The notes below the pieces were generated by a model, which worked only from the letters and a program-made list of their open reading frames with translations, was not told the DNA's origin and searched no databases. A program made the translations under genes and the position numbers. A DNA stretch of 64,000 nt from Stappia sp. TSB10P1A (lineage in GTDB: Bacteria > Pseudomonadota > Alphaproteobacteria > Rhizobiales > Stappiaceae), in contig NZ_FYAU01000026.1 in NCBI RefSeq assembly GCF_900185725.1, forward strand, positions 310,001 through 374,000, read 5' to 3'. This document shows, one piece after another, positions 25,775 through 34,610 of the stretch (positions within the stretch are counted from its first letter, which is position 1; the number at the start of each line of letters is the position of its first letter).

Positions 25775-27931
25775 ATGCGCCTCCTGCAGAGCATCGCCCT
25801 CATCGCCTGCATCGGTGTTTCGCAAATCCTCGGCACCGCTTCCAGCCTTGCCGCCGAGCGGCTGGCGCTGGTCATCGGCAATGCAGACTATGCCGGCGGT
25901 GCGATGACACCGCTCAAGAACCCGGTCAACGATGCCGCGCTCATCGCCGACGCATTGCGCCAATCGGGCTTTTCCGTCGAGACGGTTCTGGACGCGGACC
26001 TGCGCACCATGAAGCAGGCCTTGCGCGAGTTCACCACGCGCCTTTCGGCGGCGGGCGAGGGCTCCATCGCCGCCGTCTACTATTCCGGCCACGGCTTTCA
26101 GGCAGGCGGGCGCAACTATCTTGCTCCCATCGGCGCCGACCTGAAGGACGAGGTCGATGCGGAGTTCGAGGCCCTCGCCGTCGACTGGGTCCTTTCCACC
26201 GTCGAGGCGGCGCACAAGGGTGCCAACATCGTCATTCTCGATGCCTGCCGCAACACCGCGCTCAGCCGGTCCATCGGCACCGGCGGGCTGGCGCTGCTGA
26301 GCAGCACGCCGCGCGGCAGCTTCATCTCCTTCGCCACCGCTCCCGGCAGCACCGCCGCCGACGGCAGCGGGCTCAACAGCCCCTATACGGCCGCCATCGC
26401 CGCCGAGATGCTCGTTCCCGGCCGCAGCGTCGAGGCGGTGTTCAAGGCGGTCCGCCTGCGCGTTGTCGAGGCGACCGGTGGCGACCAGGTACCGTGGGAC
26501 CACTCCTCGCTGACCTCGGAAATCGTCTTCGTGCCGGATGGCGCAGCGGCTGGCGGCAATACCCTCGCCGCGGCAGCGCCGGGTTCTGCGGTTCAGCTCG
26601 AACTGCAACTGTGGAACGACGTCAAGGACAGCGGCTCGGTCGAGCAGATCCGCGCCTATCTCGACCGCTTCCCGGACGGCGCCTTCGCCGCCCTTGCGAA
26701 AACCCGACTGGAGGACGCCGAGGCAGGCAGCGGCAGGGTCGAGCAGCTCTTCGCCCAGCTTGCCAGCCGCTCGCTGATCGTCGACACCCCGACCCAGCCG
26801 CACGAGTTCTACTCCAACGCCCGTCTCAAGGAGATCCGCGGCGACTATCCGGGCGCCCGGCAGGACTATCTCAAATATTTCGCCTTCGGCCTGCCGCAGG
26901 TCGACCCGCATCTGCGCTTCCAGTCGGTGCTGCGGGTGCAGGAAGGACGGGCCGGCGCGCTGGAGATCTACCGCTCCCTGTCGCAGGGGCGAAACGATCC
27001 AACGACCCTGTTCGCCGAGATCCTGCTGGAGGAGCGCGAGGAGCGCCTCCGCCGCCTCGGCGCGTTCCTGGACGCCTATCCCGACTTCTCGCCGGCGCTC
27101 TACGCCCTGTCGCAGGACTACAGCCAGACGCGGCTCGGCCAGCAGTCGGCCACCGACAAGGCCCGCGAGCGCGATCTCCTCGGCCGTTTCATGGCCGCAG
27201 TCGAGGATGGCCGGTTCCTGCGCTACTATCTCGACCAGCAGATGGCGGCCGAGCAGGTCGAGGACGCCAAGACCCGCCTCGCCGCCCTCTCCTTCATCAA
27301 TCCGGCGGCGCTCGCAAATCCGGTGCGCCTCAACGCCATGCGCTCCAACCAGGGCTGGATGCTGACGCTCGCCATTGCCGACAGGGCCCAGGAGATCTTC
27401 GTGAAGCTGCCGGGCAGCGAACCGCGCTCCACCGGCTTTGTCAGCGGCGCGGTCGATCCCTCGACCGGCGCGCCGATCCCCTATCCAGCCTTCGAGCTTC
27501 CCGGCAATGCCGGCGATACGGCCATCGAGGTCAGCTACCGCAATATCCATGGCGAGATGCAGGGGCCCTTCTCCGTCAGCTTCACGCCCGGCGACGCCCT
27601 CGTCTCCGGCCAGAAGGACATTCTCGAGCGCTTGACCACCGGCTGGCTCGCCTTCCGCGACTGGGACGGGCGCAAGCTGCTCTATTTCACCCATCTGATC
27701 AGCTATCGCTGCGCGATCCAGGAAGTCCGCTACGCCCTCGACAGCGACACTCCCGACCAGGTGTTCGACACCGGTCCCTGCGATCCGGACAACCCGCACG
27801 CGATCCCGAGTTCGGGGCCGGGCTCCACTGTCCATATCGACATTCCGGCAAGGACCGCCTTCGTCTCCGTGGAGCTCTTCTATCGGGACGGCACGCGATC
27901 CGGCGTGAAGCGTTTCGACGCCGCCCAATGA
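25775..27931 (+). CDS. Secreted caspase-family (peptidase C14-like) protein
   Basis: Protein of 718 residues with a Sec signal peptide (MRLLQSIALIACIGVSQILG, cleavage after LAA at 27). Residues 28-275 form a p20-like caspase domain beginning LALVIGNADYAG, with catalytic His106 in VYYSGHG and Cys158 in ILDACRN. The region to about 430 has an ELQLWNDVKDSGSVEQIRAY segment typical of proteins that follow such domains. The C-terminal 280 residues are unassigned and probably beta-rich. Bacterial caspase homologs cleave after basic residues and have roles in stress or signalling. It is the first of three plus-strand genes with short gaps (49 and 53 bases), and is divergent from the dehydrogenase operon. 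Confidence 0.85.
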   Translation: MRLLQSIALIACIGVSQILGTASSLAAERLALVIGNADYAGGAMTPLKNPVNDAALIADALRQSGFSVETVLDADLRTMKQALREFTTRLSAAGEGSIAAVYYSGHGFQAGGRNYLAPIGADLKDEVDAEFEALAVDWVLSTVEAAHKGANIVILDACRNTALSRSIGTGGLALLSSTPRGSFISFATAPGSTAADGSGLNSPYTAAIAAEMLVPGRSVEAVFKAVRLRVVEATGGDQVPWDHSSLTSEIVFVPDGAAAGGNTLAAAAPGSAVQLELQLWNDVKDSGSVEQIRAYLDRFPDGAFAALAKTRLEDAEAGSGRVEQLFAQLASRSLIVDTPTQPHEFYSNARLKEIRGDYPGARQDYLKYFAFGLPQVDPHLRFQSVLRVQEGRAGALEIYRSLSQGRNDPTTLFAEILLEEREERLRRLGAFLDAYPDFSPALYALSQDYSQTRLGQQSATDKARERDLLGRFMAAVEDGRFLRYYLDQQMAAEQVEDAKTRLAALSFINPAALANPVRLNAMRSNQGWMLTLAIADRAQEIFVKLPGSEPRSTGFVSGAVDPSTGAPIPYPAFELPGNAGDTAIEVSYRNIHGEMQGPFSVSFTPGDALVSGQKDILERLTTGWLAFRDWDGRKLLYFTHLISYRCAIQEVRYALDSDTPDQVFDTGPCDPDNPHAIPSSGPGSTVHIDIPARTAFVSVELFYRDGTRSGVKRFDAAQ

Positions 27932-27980
27932 CCCTCTTGCGGCACATCATGACAGCCGCACGGCCAGGTGAGAGGTCGCC

Positions 27981-29933
27981 GTGACCTCACCACCGGTCGT
28001 GCAACAAGGCCGACGTCGGGGATGGCGCTTTGAAGCTGTCGCGATTGTGCTTGCCACCTTGCTGTCCCTGCTGGCCGCTGCCCGGCTCGAACCGCTGGCG
28101 GGCGACGTGGCCCTGCCGTTCGCCCCGTCTCCCTCGCCGCAGATCCTGTCGCGGATCGTCGTGGTGATGGTGACGGAGGACACGCTCGCCACCTTCCCCT
28201 ATCGCTCCCCCATCGACCGGGAGTTCCTCGCCGGTCTGATCGAGCGCCTCGACCGGGCCGGGGCGAGCGCGGTCGGCATCGACATCCTGCTGGACCAGCC
28301 GAGCCTGCTGCAAAAGGACCGGGCGCTGTTTTCGGCGATCGATAAGGCCTCGCTTCCAGTCGTCCTCGCCTATGCAACCTCCTCTGACGGTCTCACGGAA
28401 CGACAGACCGCCTTTTCGGCAAGGCATGTCGCCACGCGCCGCCATGGCCTGATCGCCCTGCCGCGGGATGAGATCGACGGCGTCGTCCGCCACGTGCCGC
28501 AAGCTCGAACCGAGAGGGGCGAGAGACTGGACACCTTCCCCGGAATTCTGGCCCGGGAGGCGGCCCCCGGCGCCGGGGCGGCTGCAAGGTCCAGATCCCG
28601 CATCCTGTATGGCAACGCCGCCTCCGCGCCCTTCACGCTCTATCCCGCGCATCTCGTGCGCCTGCTCCCCGACGACTGGTTCGCCGGTAAGATCGTCCTC
28701 ATAGGCACGGACCTGCCGACCATCGACCGGCATCCGACGCCGATGGTCGTGGGCCAGGGCAGCGAGGCCGGGACGATCCCCGGCGTGCTGATCCATGCCC
28801 ATATCCTCGCCCAACATCTCGCCGGATTGTCCCTGCCCGCCTTCCCTCCCTCAGCGAGAATCGCGGCGACCCTGACGCTGGCCGTGCTCGCGGCCCTGGC
28901 GATGGCCCTGCCGCTGCCTCCCCGCCGCCTGGTCCTGCTGCTGTTTGCCGGCCTTCTTGCCTATGGGATCGCCGCCGGCTGGCTGGTGGCGAGCGGAACG
29001 GGGCTGCCCCCGCTGGTCTCACCGCCCCTTGCGGCTCTTGCGACAGCGGGCCTGCTCGCCTGGCGAAAATGGCAGATCGAACGCTCCGAGCGGGCCTTCC
29101 TGCGCCTTGCCTTCTCCCGCTATGTCAGCCCGGCCGTAGTCGAGCGCATCGCCACGGGCCGCCTGCCGCTGGAGCTTGGCGGCGAGAAGCGGCGGGTTAC
29201 CTACCTCTTCACCGATCTTGAGGGGTTCACAACCCTGTCCGAGCAGCTTGAACCTGCCGCCCTCGCGGACATCCTCAATCCCTATCTGGACGAGATGTGC
29301 CGCTTGATGACCGAGCACGGCGCAACCATCGACAAGATCATCGGCGACGCCGTGGTCGGTTTCTTCGGGGCACCCGACGAGGACCCCGACCAGGAGAGCC
29401 ATGCCGTTGCGCTCGCACATGCCCTCGACGATTTTGCACAAGCCTATCGGCTGAAGGTTGCCGGCCGCGGCATCCATCTCGGCGCGACGCGGATCGGCCT
29501 GCATGCCGGCGACGCGGTGATCGGCAATTTCGGTGGCAGCCGGTTCTTCGACTACACGGGCATCGGCGACACGGTGAACACCGCCGCGCGGCTGGAGGGC
29601 GCCAACCGATTTCTCGGCACCCGCATCCTGATGAGCGACAGCGTCGCCGGCCGCTGCCCTGGCGACGCCTGTCGGCCGGCCGCCGACCTCGTGCTCAAGG
29701 GACGCAGCAGCCCGCTTCGCTGTTTCGAGCCTCTTGCAGAGGGACGGCGGGATCCGGCATGGCTTGCCGCCTATCGGACCGCGTTTGCCGCGATGCGCGC
29801 GGGCGATGGAAGCGCCGCCGCTCTGTTCGAGACCGCGCTGCGCCTGAAGCCCGACGATCCGCTGGCGCTGCTGCATCTCCGGCGCTTGCAGGCCGGCGAA
29901 AGCGGGGCCACATTGGTGCTCGAGGGCAAATGA
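27981..29933 (+). CDS. CHASE2-domain adenylate cyclase (class III)
   Basis: Membrane protein of 650 residues. An N-terminal helix (VAIVLATLLSLLAAARL) is followed by a periplasmic CHASE2 sensor domain (about 45-280, with VVVMVTEDTLATFPY and AVGIDILLDQ), three membrane helices (about 290-365), and a cytoplasmic class III cyclase domain (about 395-590). Both metal-binding aspartates are present (YLFTDLEGFTTL and IIGDAVVGFFGAP) as is YTGIGDTVNTAARLEGAN. The Lys in DKIIGDAV with the Asp in GIGDTV suggests ATP rather than GTP as substrate. Starts at GTG 27981. The order caspase then CHASE2 cyclase suggests that cAMP output reports on envelope state. Confidence 0.9.
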   Translation: MTSPPVVQQGRRRGWRFEAVAIVLATLLSLLAAARLEPLAGDVALPFAPSPSPQILSRIVVVMVTEDTLATFPYRSPIDREFLAGLIERLDRAGASAVGIDILLDQPSLLQKDRALFSAIDKASLPVVLAYATSSDGLTERQTAFSARHVATRRHGLIALPRDEIDGVVRHVPQARTERGERLDTFPGILAREAAPGAGAAARSRSRILYGNAASAPFTLYPAHLVRLLPDDWFAGKIVLIGTDLPTIDRHPTPMVVGQGSEAGTIPGVLIHAHILAQHLAGLSLPAFPPSARIAATLTLAVLAALAMALPLPPRRLVLLLFAGLLAYGIAAGWLVASGTGLPPLVSPPLAALATAGLLAWRKWQIERSERAFLRLAFSRYVSPAVVERIATGRLPLELGGEKRRVTYLFTDLEGFTTLSEQLEPAALADILNPYLDEMCRLMTEHGATIDKIIGDAVVGFFGAPDEDPDQESHAVALAHALDDFAQAYRLKVAGRGIHLGATRIGLHAGDAVIGNFGGSRFFDYTGIGDTVNTAARLEGANRFLGTRILMSDSVAGRCPGDACRPAADLVLKGRSSPLRCFEPLAEGRRDPAWLAAYRTAFAAMRAGDGSAAALFETALRLKPDDPLALLHLRRLQAGESGATLVLEGK

Positions 29934-29986
29934 GGCAGGTGAGACGCGCTTCGCGTGCGCAGGACGACCGCAAGCGCGAAGGCTGG

Positions 29987-30751
29987 ATGAACACAAGACC
30001 CGGAACCGCCATGCGCCAGATTGCTCTTTGCCTCGGACTTGGCCTGCTTGCCATCCTTACCCTCGCCCCGGCACATGCCGACTATGTCGTCATCGCCGCC
30101 AGCGATGCGCCGGACGCCTATGCTGCCGGCACCGAGATAGCCGACGACCAGCAGATCGACCTTCCCCAGGGTGCCCGCCTGACCCTGATCGAGCGCAGCG
30201 GCCGCATCGTGACGATCGACGGCGCCTTTTCCGGTTCGGTTCCAGGATCGGCGCAAGTGGGCCCGTCCGAAACATCCTCCACGAACTGGGACATCCTGAA
30301 GCGACTTGTCGGCTCGGCGGAAGCGAGCTCGACGGTGCTTGGAGCCGCACGCGCCGGCGCTGGCGACATCCCGCCGCCCCCTGACGTCTGGGATCTCGGT
30401 GCCGACAGTTCCGGTCCCCGATGCGTCCGCAAGGGCGAACTCACGCTGTGGCGGAAACAGGCGGACGAAACCCTGCAGGTTTCCGCAAGAAGCGCGGCCG
30501 GCCGCCATGAGGGCCTTGCCTGGACGGCAGGGGACCATCGGCTTGCCCTGCCCGCAGACATGGCAGTGGAGGACGGCCGGATGGTCGTGTCGGTCGGCGG
30601 CGAGCTTCGGGATTTCGAGCTGTCGGTCATGCCGGACACGCTTGCCGGTGCCCCTGCCGGCCAGCTCCTGTCATGGCTGTCCGAACGGGACTGCCGCCGG
30701 CAGGCACTCGCTTTGATCGCGCGCCTGCACGGGGGCGGTACGGCCGACTGA
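29987..30751 (+). CDS. Secreted protein of unknown function, third gene of the caspase/cyclase unit
   Basis: Protein of 254 residues not recognised with certainty. A signal peptide (RQIALCLGLGLLAILTLAPA, cleavage after AHA) follows a short N-terminal tail; the ATG at 30011 is an alternative start. The mature N terminus has GTEIADDQQIDLPQGARLTL and RSGRIVTIDG, which resembles the beta-strand repeats of FecR-like periplasmic sensing domains. A Pro-rich linker (DIPPPPD) separates this from a C-terminal region with two cysteines (RCVRKGEL, ERDCRRQAL). Its gap of 53 bases to the cyclase gene suggests cotranscription. It could be a ligand or substrate for the CHASE2 sensor or the caspase-like protease. 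Confidence 0.65.
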   Translation: MNTRPGTAMRQIALCLGLGLLAILTLAPAHADYVVIAASDAPDAYAAGTEIADDQQIDLPQGARLTLIERSGRIVTIDGAFSGSVPGSAQVGPSETSSTNWDILKRLVGSAEASSTVLGAARAGAGDIPPPPDVWDLGADSSGPRCVRKGELTLWRKQADETLQVSARSAAGRHEGLAWTAGDHRLALPADMAVEDGRMVVSVGGELRDFELSVMPDTLAGAPAGQLLSWLSERDCRRQALALIARLHGGGTAD

Positions 30752-30780
30752 GCCGCGACAGTGCGTCAGGCAGCAGTGCC

Positions 30781-32019
30781 TCAGGCCGCGGCCGGCAACC
30801 GGCGCGGCCGACCGCTTTTCAACAGGATCAGCACGATCACCGCGATGTTGAGCATGTTCCAGGCAATGCCGTTGAGGAACGCCGCCTGATAGGACGCCGT
30901 CAGGTCGTAGATCCATCCCGACATCCAGCCGCCCAGCGCCATGCCGACGATGGTCGCAGTGATGACCGCGCCGACGCGGCGCCCGGCCTCGCGGGCGGGC
31001 AGGTACTCGCGCACGACGATGGCATAGCTGGAGACGATGCCGCCCTGCGACAGGCCGAAGATCAGCGACACCATATAGAGCGAGGCCAGCCCGTCATAGG
31101 GGATGTAGAGGAACAGCGCCAGGCATTGCAGCACCGCGCCGATCAGCAATGTCCGCAGGCCGCCGATCTTGTCGGCAAGCACGCCGGAGATCAGCCGGCT
31201 GGCAATGCCGCCGGCCAGCATCAGGGACAGCATCTCCGCCCCGCGCGCGACGCCATAGCCAAGATCGACGCAATAGGCGACGATATGCACCTGCGGCATC
31301 GACATGGCGACGCAGCAGCCGAGCCCCGCAATGATCAGCAGGAACTGCAGGGCACCCGGCGACAGCGGCGTCGTGCGCACCGGCGGCGGCGGTTCGACAT
31401 GCCTGCCCCCGGTGGCCATATGCGGCGCCGGGCGTCGCAACAGGAAGGCCATCGGCACCAGCACGGCCAGACAGACGCACCCTGCAAGAATATAGGCGCC
31501 GCGCCAGCCGTATTCGGACATCGCCGCCTGCAGCACCAGCGGCCAGATCGCCCCGGCGAAGTAGTTGCCCGAAGCGGTCGCCGAGACGGCAAGCCCCCGG
31601 CGCTTGGCGAACCAGTGGGAAACGTCGGCGAGCAGCGGGCCGAAGGTCGCGGCCGATCCGAAGCCGATCATCGCCCCCTGCAGGAGCGCGAAGATCCAGA
31701 TCGAGCTGGCTTGCGAGGCCAGCAGGAAACCCGAGCCGAGTAGAACGGAGGCGAGCGCCAGCGGCACCATGACGCCGAAGCGGTCGACGAAGCGGCCGAT
31801 GAAGAGATTGCCAAGCGCGAAGCCGATCATGGTCGCGGTGTAGGGCAGCGAGGCGTCCGCCCGATCGACGCCGAACTCGCGCTCGACCGCCGGCAGCACC
31901 ACCACCACCGACCACATGCCGGCCCCGCCGATGGTGGCGAGGAACATGGAAAGCCCGAGCCGCGCCCAGGCATAGCCACTGTCGACACCGCCCGTGTCGC
32001 GCGTCGCGGTTCCCTGCAT
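30781..32019 (-). CDS. Major facilitator superfamily transporter
   Basis: Membrane protein of 412 residues with twelve predicted helices. MFS loop motif GRFVDRFG lies between helices 2 and 3 and its counterpart GVLADKIGGLRTLL between 8 and 9. The sequence resembles the oxalate/formate-monocarboxylate type (OFA/MCT-like). The ATG at 32019 is 11 bases after a GGAGG site; the ATG at 32028 would be only 2 bases from it. Convergent with the caspase/cyclase unit, with 29 bases between stops. Substrate unknown. Confidence 0.83.
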   Translation of the reverse strand: MQGTATRDTGGVDSGYAWARLGLSMFLATIGGAGMWSVVVVLPAVEREFGVDRADASLPYTATMIGFALGNLFIGRFVDRFGVMVPLALASVLLGSGFLLASQASSIWIFALLQGAMIGFGSAATFGPLLADVSHWFAKRRGLAVSATASGNYFAGAIWPLVLQAAMSEYGWRGAYILAGCVCLAVLVPMAFLLRRPAPHMATGGRHVEPPPPVRTTPLSPGALQFLLIIAGLGCCVAMSMPQVHIVAYCVDLGYGVARGAEMLSLMLAGGIASRLISGVLADKIGGLRTLLIGAVLQCLALFLYIPYDGLASLYMVSLIFGLSQGGIVSSYAIVVREYLPAREAGRRVGAVITATIVGMALGGWMSGWIYDLTASYQAAFLNGIAWNMLNIAVIVLILLKSGRPRRLPAAA

Positions 32020-32148
32020 GGCGTGCATGTCCTCCCGGCTGCCGGCATGTCTCCCGCATGCAGGCTTTTTCAACCGGTTACTCCCCCGCGCCGGCCGTTT
32101 CAACGGCAATCGGCACCGCCCGGCACCTGACGTAGCGGCGCGCAGCCG

Positions 32149-33237
32149 TTAGCAGGACGGAGCCTGACCCGATGTTGCAGCCGTGTCCGCCGAAAGCGCC
32201 GCCTCCGCGGCCTGCGCCTCCGCCGGGCGCAGGACCGGCCGGCCCCACAGCCGCGCCAGCAGCCAGTCGCCGTCGCCCTCGCTGGACCGCCGGTGCGCCA
32301 TGTCCCGCTCTGGCGGGATCGGCGCAAAGCCGTCCCCGTTCCGCTCGGCAATCGCGAAACGGAACACATAGGCCGGGGTCAGGCCCATTCGCAGGTCCGA
32401 GACGACCAGCCGCTCCTCCTGCTCCTCGATCCGCAGATAGCCGCGGCTGAACCAGTCAAGCTTGGCATAGGCGGGATTGTCCGCAAGGCAGTTCGCCAGG
32501 GCGCCGCCCCGGTCATGCGAGTAGATCGTCGGCGGGCCGTCGGCATCGAACAGCGACAGATAGAGGTTGTGATAGCGCGCCTCCTCCATGCCGATCACCT
32601 TCCACACCACCGTGTTGAAGGGAGCGGCGATGGCAAAGACCCGATCCGGCATGAGGCCCGCTTCGGCGAAAAGGCGGCTCGCACGCGCCTCCATTTGCGC
32701 CTGCAGGCCGACCGTCAGCGCCAGGTAGCCCGTACTGACGGCAAGGGCCACTGTATTCGCCCGCGCCAGACCGGCGGACCATTCGCGTCGGGCCAGTGCC
32801 CAGATCACGACGGCAAGCAGCGGCAGCGTGTAGAGCGGATCGATGATGAAAACCGAGCCGACGCCGACGGGATCGGGAAAGATCGGCCAGAACAGCCGCG
32901 TCCCGTAGACCGTCATCGCGTCAATCAACGCATGCGTGGAAAAACAAAGGTAAACCGTCAGCCAGACGAGCAGCCGCCGCTCGCGCAAGGAGCGGAACAG
33001 CCGGATCAGAACCTCGCCGAAAACCGGCGCGGCCAGCGCCTGGATGAACAGCGAATGCGTCGCCCCGCGATGCAGCACGAAGCTGTCGACGGGATCGGCG
33101 AAGGGCAGCAGGACATCGAGATCCGGCAGCGTGCCGAGCACTCCGCCGACCAGTGCCGCCCGGCGCGGGCCGAGGGTCTTGCCGAGGCAGGCGGTCGAGA
33201 CGGCGGCACCGAGCACGAACTGGGTCAGAGAATCCAT
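32149..33237 (-). CDS. DUF457/YdjM-type inner-membrane metal-dependent hydrolase
   Basis: Protein of 362 residues. The N terminus MDSLTQFVLGAAVSTACLG, the LPDLDVLLPF segment, HRGATHSLF and CFSTHALIDAMTVYGTRLF carry the Asp/His pattern of the YdjM (DUF457) family, described as LexA-regulated membrane-bound metal-dependent hydrolases. Four or five membrane helices occupy residues 1-190; the C-terminal 170 residues are soluble. The ATG at 33237 was chosen because the family begins MDSxTQ. The biological role of the family is not established. Confidence 0.8.
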   Translation of the reverse strand: MDSLTQFVLGAAVSTACLGKTLGPRRAALVGGVLGTLPDLDVLLPFADPVDSFVLHRGATHSLFIQALAAPVFGEVLIRLFRSLRERRLLVWLTVYLCFSTHALIDAMTVYGTRLFWPIFPDPVGVGSVFIIDPLYTLPLLAVVIWALARREWSAGLARANTVALAVSTGYLALTVGLQAQMEARASRLFAEAGLMPDRVFAIAAPFNTVVWKVIGMEEARYHNLYLSLFDADGPPTIYSHDRGGALANCLADNPAYAKLDWFSRGYLRIEEQEERLVVSDLRMGLTPAYVFRFAIAERNGDGFAPIPPERDMAHRRSSEGDGDWLLARLWGRPVLRPAEAQAAEAALSADTAATSGQAPSC

Positions 33238-33258
33238 GGGCGGGTCTTGTCCAAGGCA

Positions 33259-33308
33259 GCCACGACACGGGCGCGGCGGAGCAAGTTCCACCGCGCCCGT
33301 GTCGTGGC
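33259..33308. repeat. 50-bp near-perfect palindrome in an intergenic gap
   Basis: Arms of 18 bases (33259-33276 and 33291-33308) are perfect inverted copies, GCCACGACACGGGCGCGG and its complement. After one mismatch the stem continues 3 bp (GGA/TCC), leaving a 6-base loop. It lies about 90 bases after the stop of the Gfo/Idh gene and 20 bases before the DUF457 start. No U-tract follows on either strand. It may be the end of the long polyol operon or a regulatory cruciform. Confidence 0.75.
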
Positions 33309-33397
33309 ATCGGGGCAGAGTTGCGTTGCGCCCTCACATAGGGCCCGCGTGCGCCGCCCGTCAGTGCGAGGGAGCGCCTTGTGCGAGCCGCCTCTCC

Positions 33398-34570
33398 CTA
33401 CAGCGACATCCACCGGCCGTTGGCGCGCGAGGAGCGCACGCAGGCATCGATGAAGGCCATGCCGGCAAGCCCGTCCGAAATGCCAGGATAGAGCACCTCC
33501 GGCCCCGCCGGCTTGCCGGCCCGTGCCGCGCGGATCGCATGCGCAGCCTCCTGGTAGATCGTCGCGAACCCTTCCAGATAGCCTTCCGGATGGCCGGCCG
33601 GCACGCGGGTGACGCGCCCGGCTGCCGCCCCGGCGCCGGCGCCGCCTCGGGTGATCAGCCGCTTGGGCTCACCGAACGGCGTGAACCACAGGTGGTTGGG
33701 CTGCTCCTGCTCCCATTCCAGCCCGCCCTTCTCGCCATAGACGCGCAGGCGCAGGCCGTTCTCGTTGCCCGGCGCCACCTGGCTGGCCCACAACATGCCG
33801 CGTGCGCCGCCGCGGAAGCGCAGCATCACCTGGACATTGTCGTCGAGGCGCCGCCCCTCCACGAAGGTGGTGAGTTCGGCAGAGAGTTCCGCAAGCTCGA
33901 GACCGGAAACGAAGCAGGCGAGATTGTAGGCATGAGTGCCGATGTCGCCGACGCAGCCGCCGGGCCCCGAGCGATGCGGATCGGTGCGCCAGTCCGCCTG
34001 CTTCTGGCCGCTGGCCTCCAGCCGCTCCGTCAGCCAGTCCTGCGGATATTCCGCCTGCACCAACCGGATCGTGCCGAGGTCCCCGGCCGCGATCATCTCG
34101 CGCGCCTGCCGGATCATCGGATAGCCGGTATAGTTGTGGGTGAGCACGAAGAGCGCGCCGGACGTTTCCGCGAGTGCGGCGAGCTTCTTCGCATCGGCCA
34201 TCGTCGAGGTCAGCGGCTTGTCGCAGATCACGTGGATGCCGCGCTTCAGGAACTCGCGCGCTGCCGGGTAGTGCATGTGGTTCGGCGTGACGATGGCGAC
34301 CGCCTCGATGCCGTCCTTCAGCCGCGCCTCGCGCTTGGCCATCTCGGCGAACGAGCCATAGCTGCGGTCGGGTGCCAAGCCGAGCGCGGCAGCCGACGCT
34401 TTCGCCCGTTCCGGGTCGGACGACAAGGCACCCGCCAGCAGTTCGAACTGTCCGTCGAGCCGCGCCGCCATGCGGTGAACGCCGCCGATGAAGGCGCCCT
34501 CGCCGCCGCCCACCATGCCGAGGCGGATCCGTCCTCCGCCCCGTGTTTCCTGTCCTGCCTCGATCGCCAT
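33398..34570 (-). CDS. Gfo/Idh/MocA oxidoreductase, last gene of the polyol/DHA operon
   Basis: NAD(P)-dependent dehydrogenase of 390 residues: Rossmann motif LGMVGGGEGAFIGGVH near residue 17, VTPNHMHYP, CDKPLTST with the EKP-type lysine, and GGCVGDIGTHAYNLACF in the substrate-binding domain. The family oxidises sugars, inositols and sugar lactones. Good ribosome site GGAGG before the ATG. It follows the TIM-barrel isomerase gene by 40 bases. Such Gfo/Idh plus isomerase pairs often work on the same keto or aldehyde intermediate; the substrate is unknown. Confidence 0.85.
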   Translation of the reverse strand: MAIEAGQETRGGGRIRLGMVGGGEGAFIGGVHRMAARLDGQFELLAGALSSDPERAKASAAALGLAPDRSYGSFAEMAKREARLKDGIEAVAIVTPNHMHYPAAREFLKRGIHVICDKPLTSTMADAKKLAALAETSGALFVLTHNYTGYPMIRQAREMIAAGDLGTIRLVQAEYPQDWLTERLEASGQKQADWRTDPHRSGPGGCVGDIGTHAYNLACFVSGLELAELSAELTTFVEGRRLDDNVQVMLRFRGGARGMLWASQVAPGNENGLRLRVYGEKGGLEWEQEQPNHLWFTPFGEPKRLITRGGAGAGAAAGRVTRVPAGHPEGYLEGFATIYQEAAHAIRAARAGKPAGPEVLYPGISDGLAGMAFIDACVRSSRANGRWMSL

Positions 34571-34610
34571 CGCTGCCTTCCTCCCGTTGCTGGCGCTCTT
34601 GCGGCGCCGG

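Noticed and set aside
33259-33308. Calling the palindrome a rho-independent terminator
   Set aside because: No U-tract follows on either strand, so it is reported as a repeat with unknown role.
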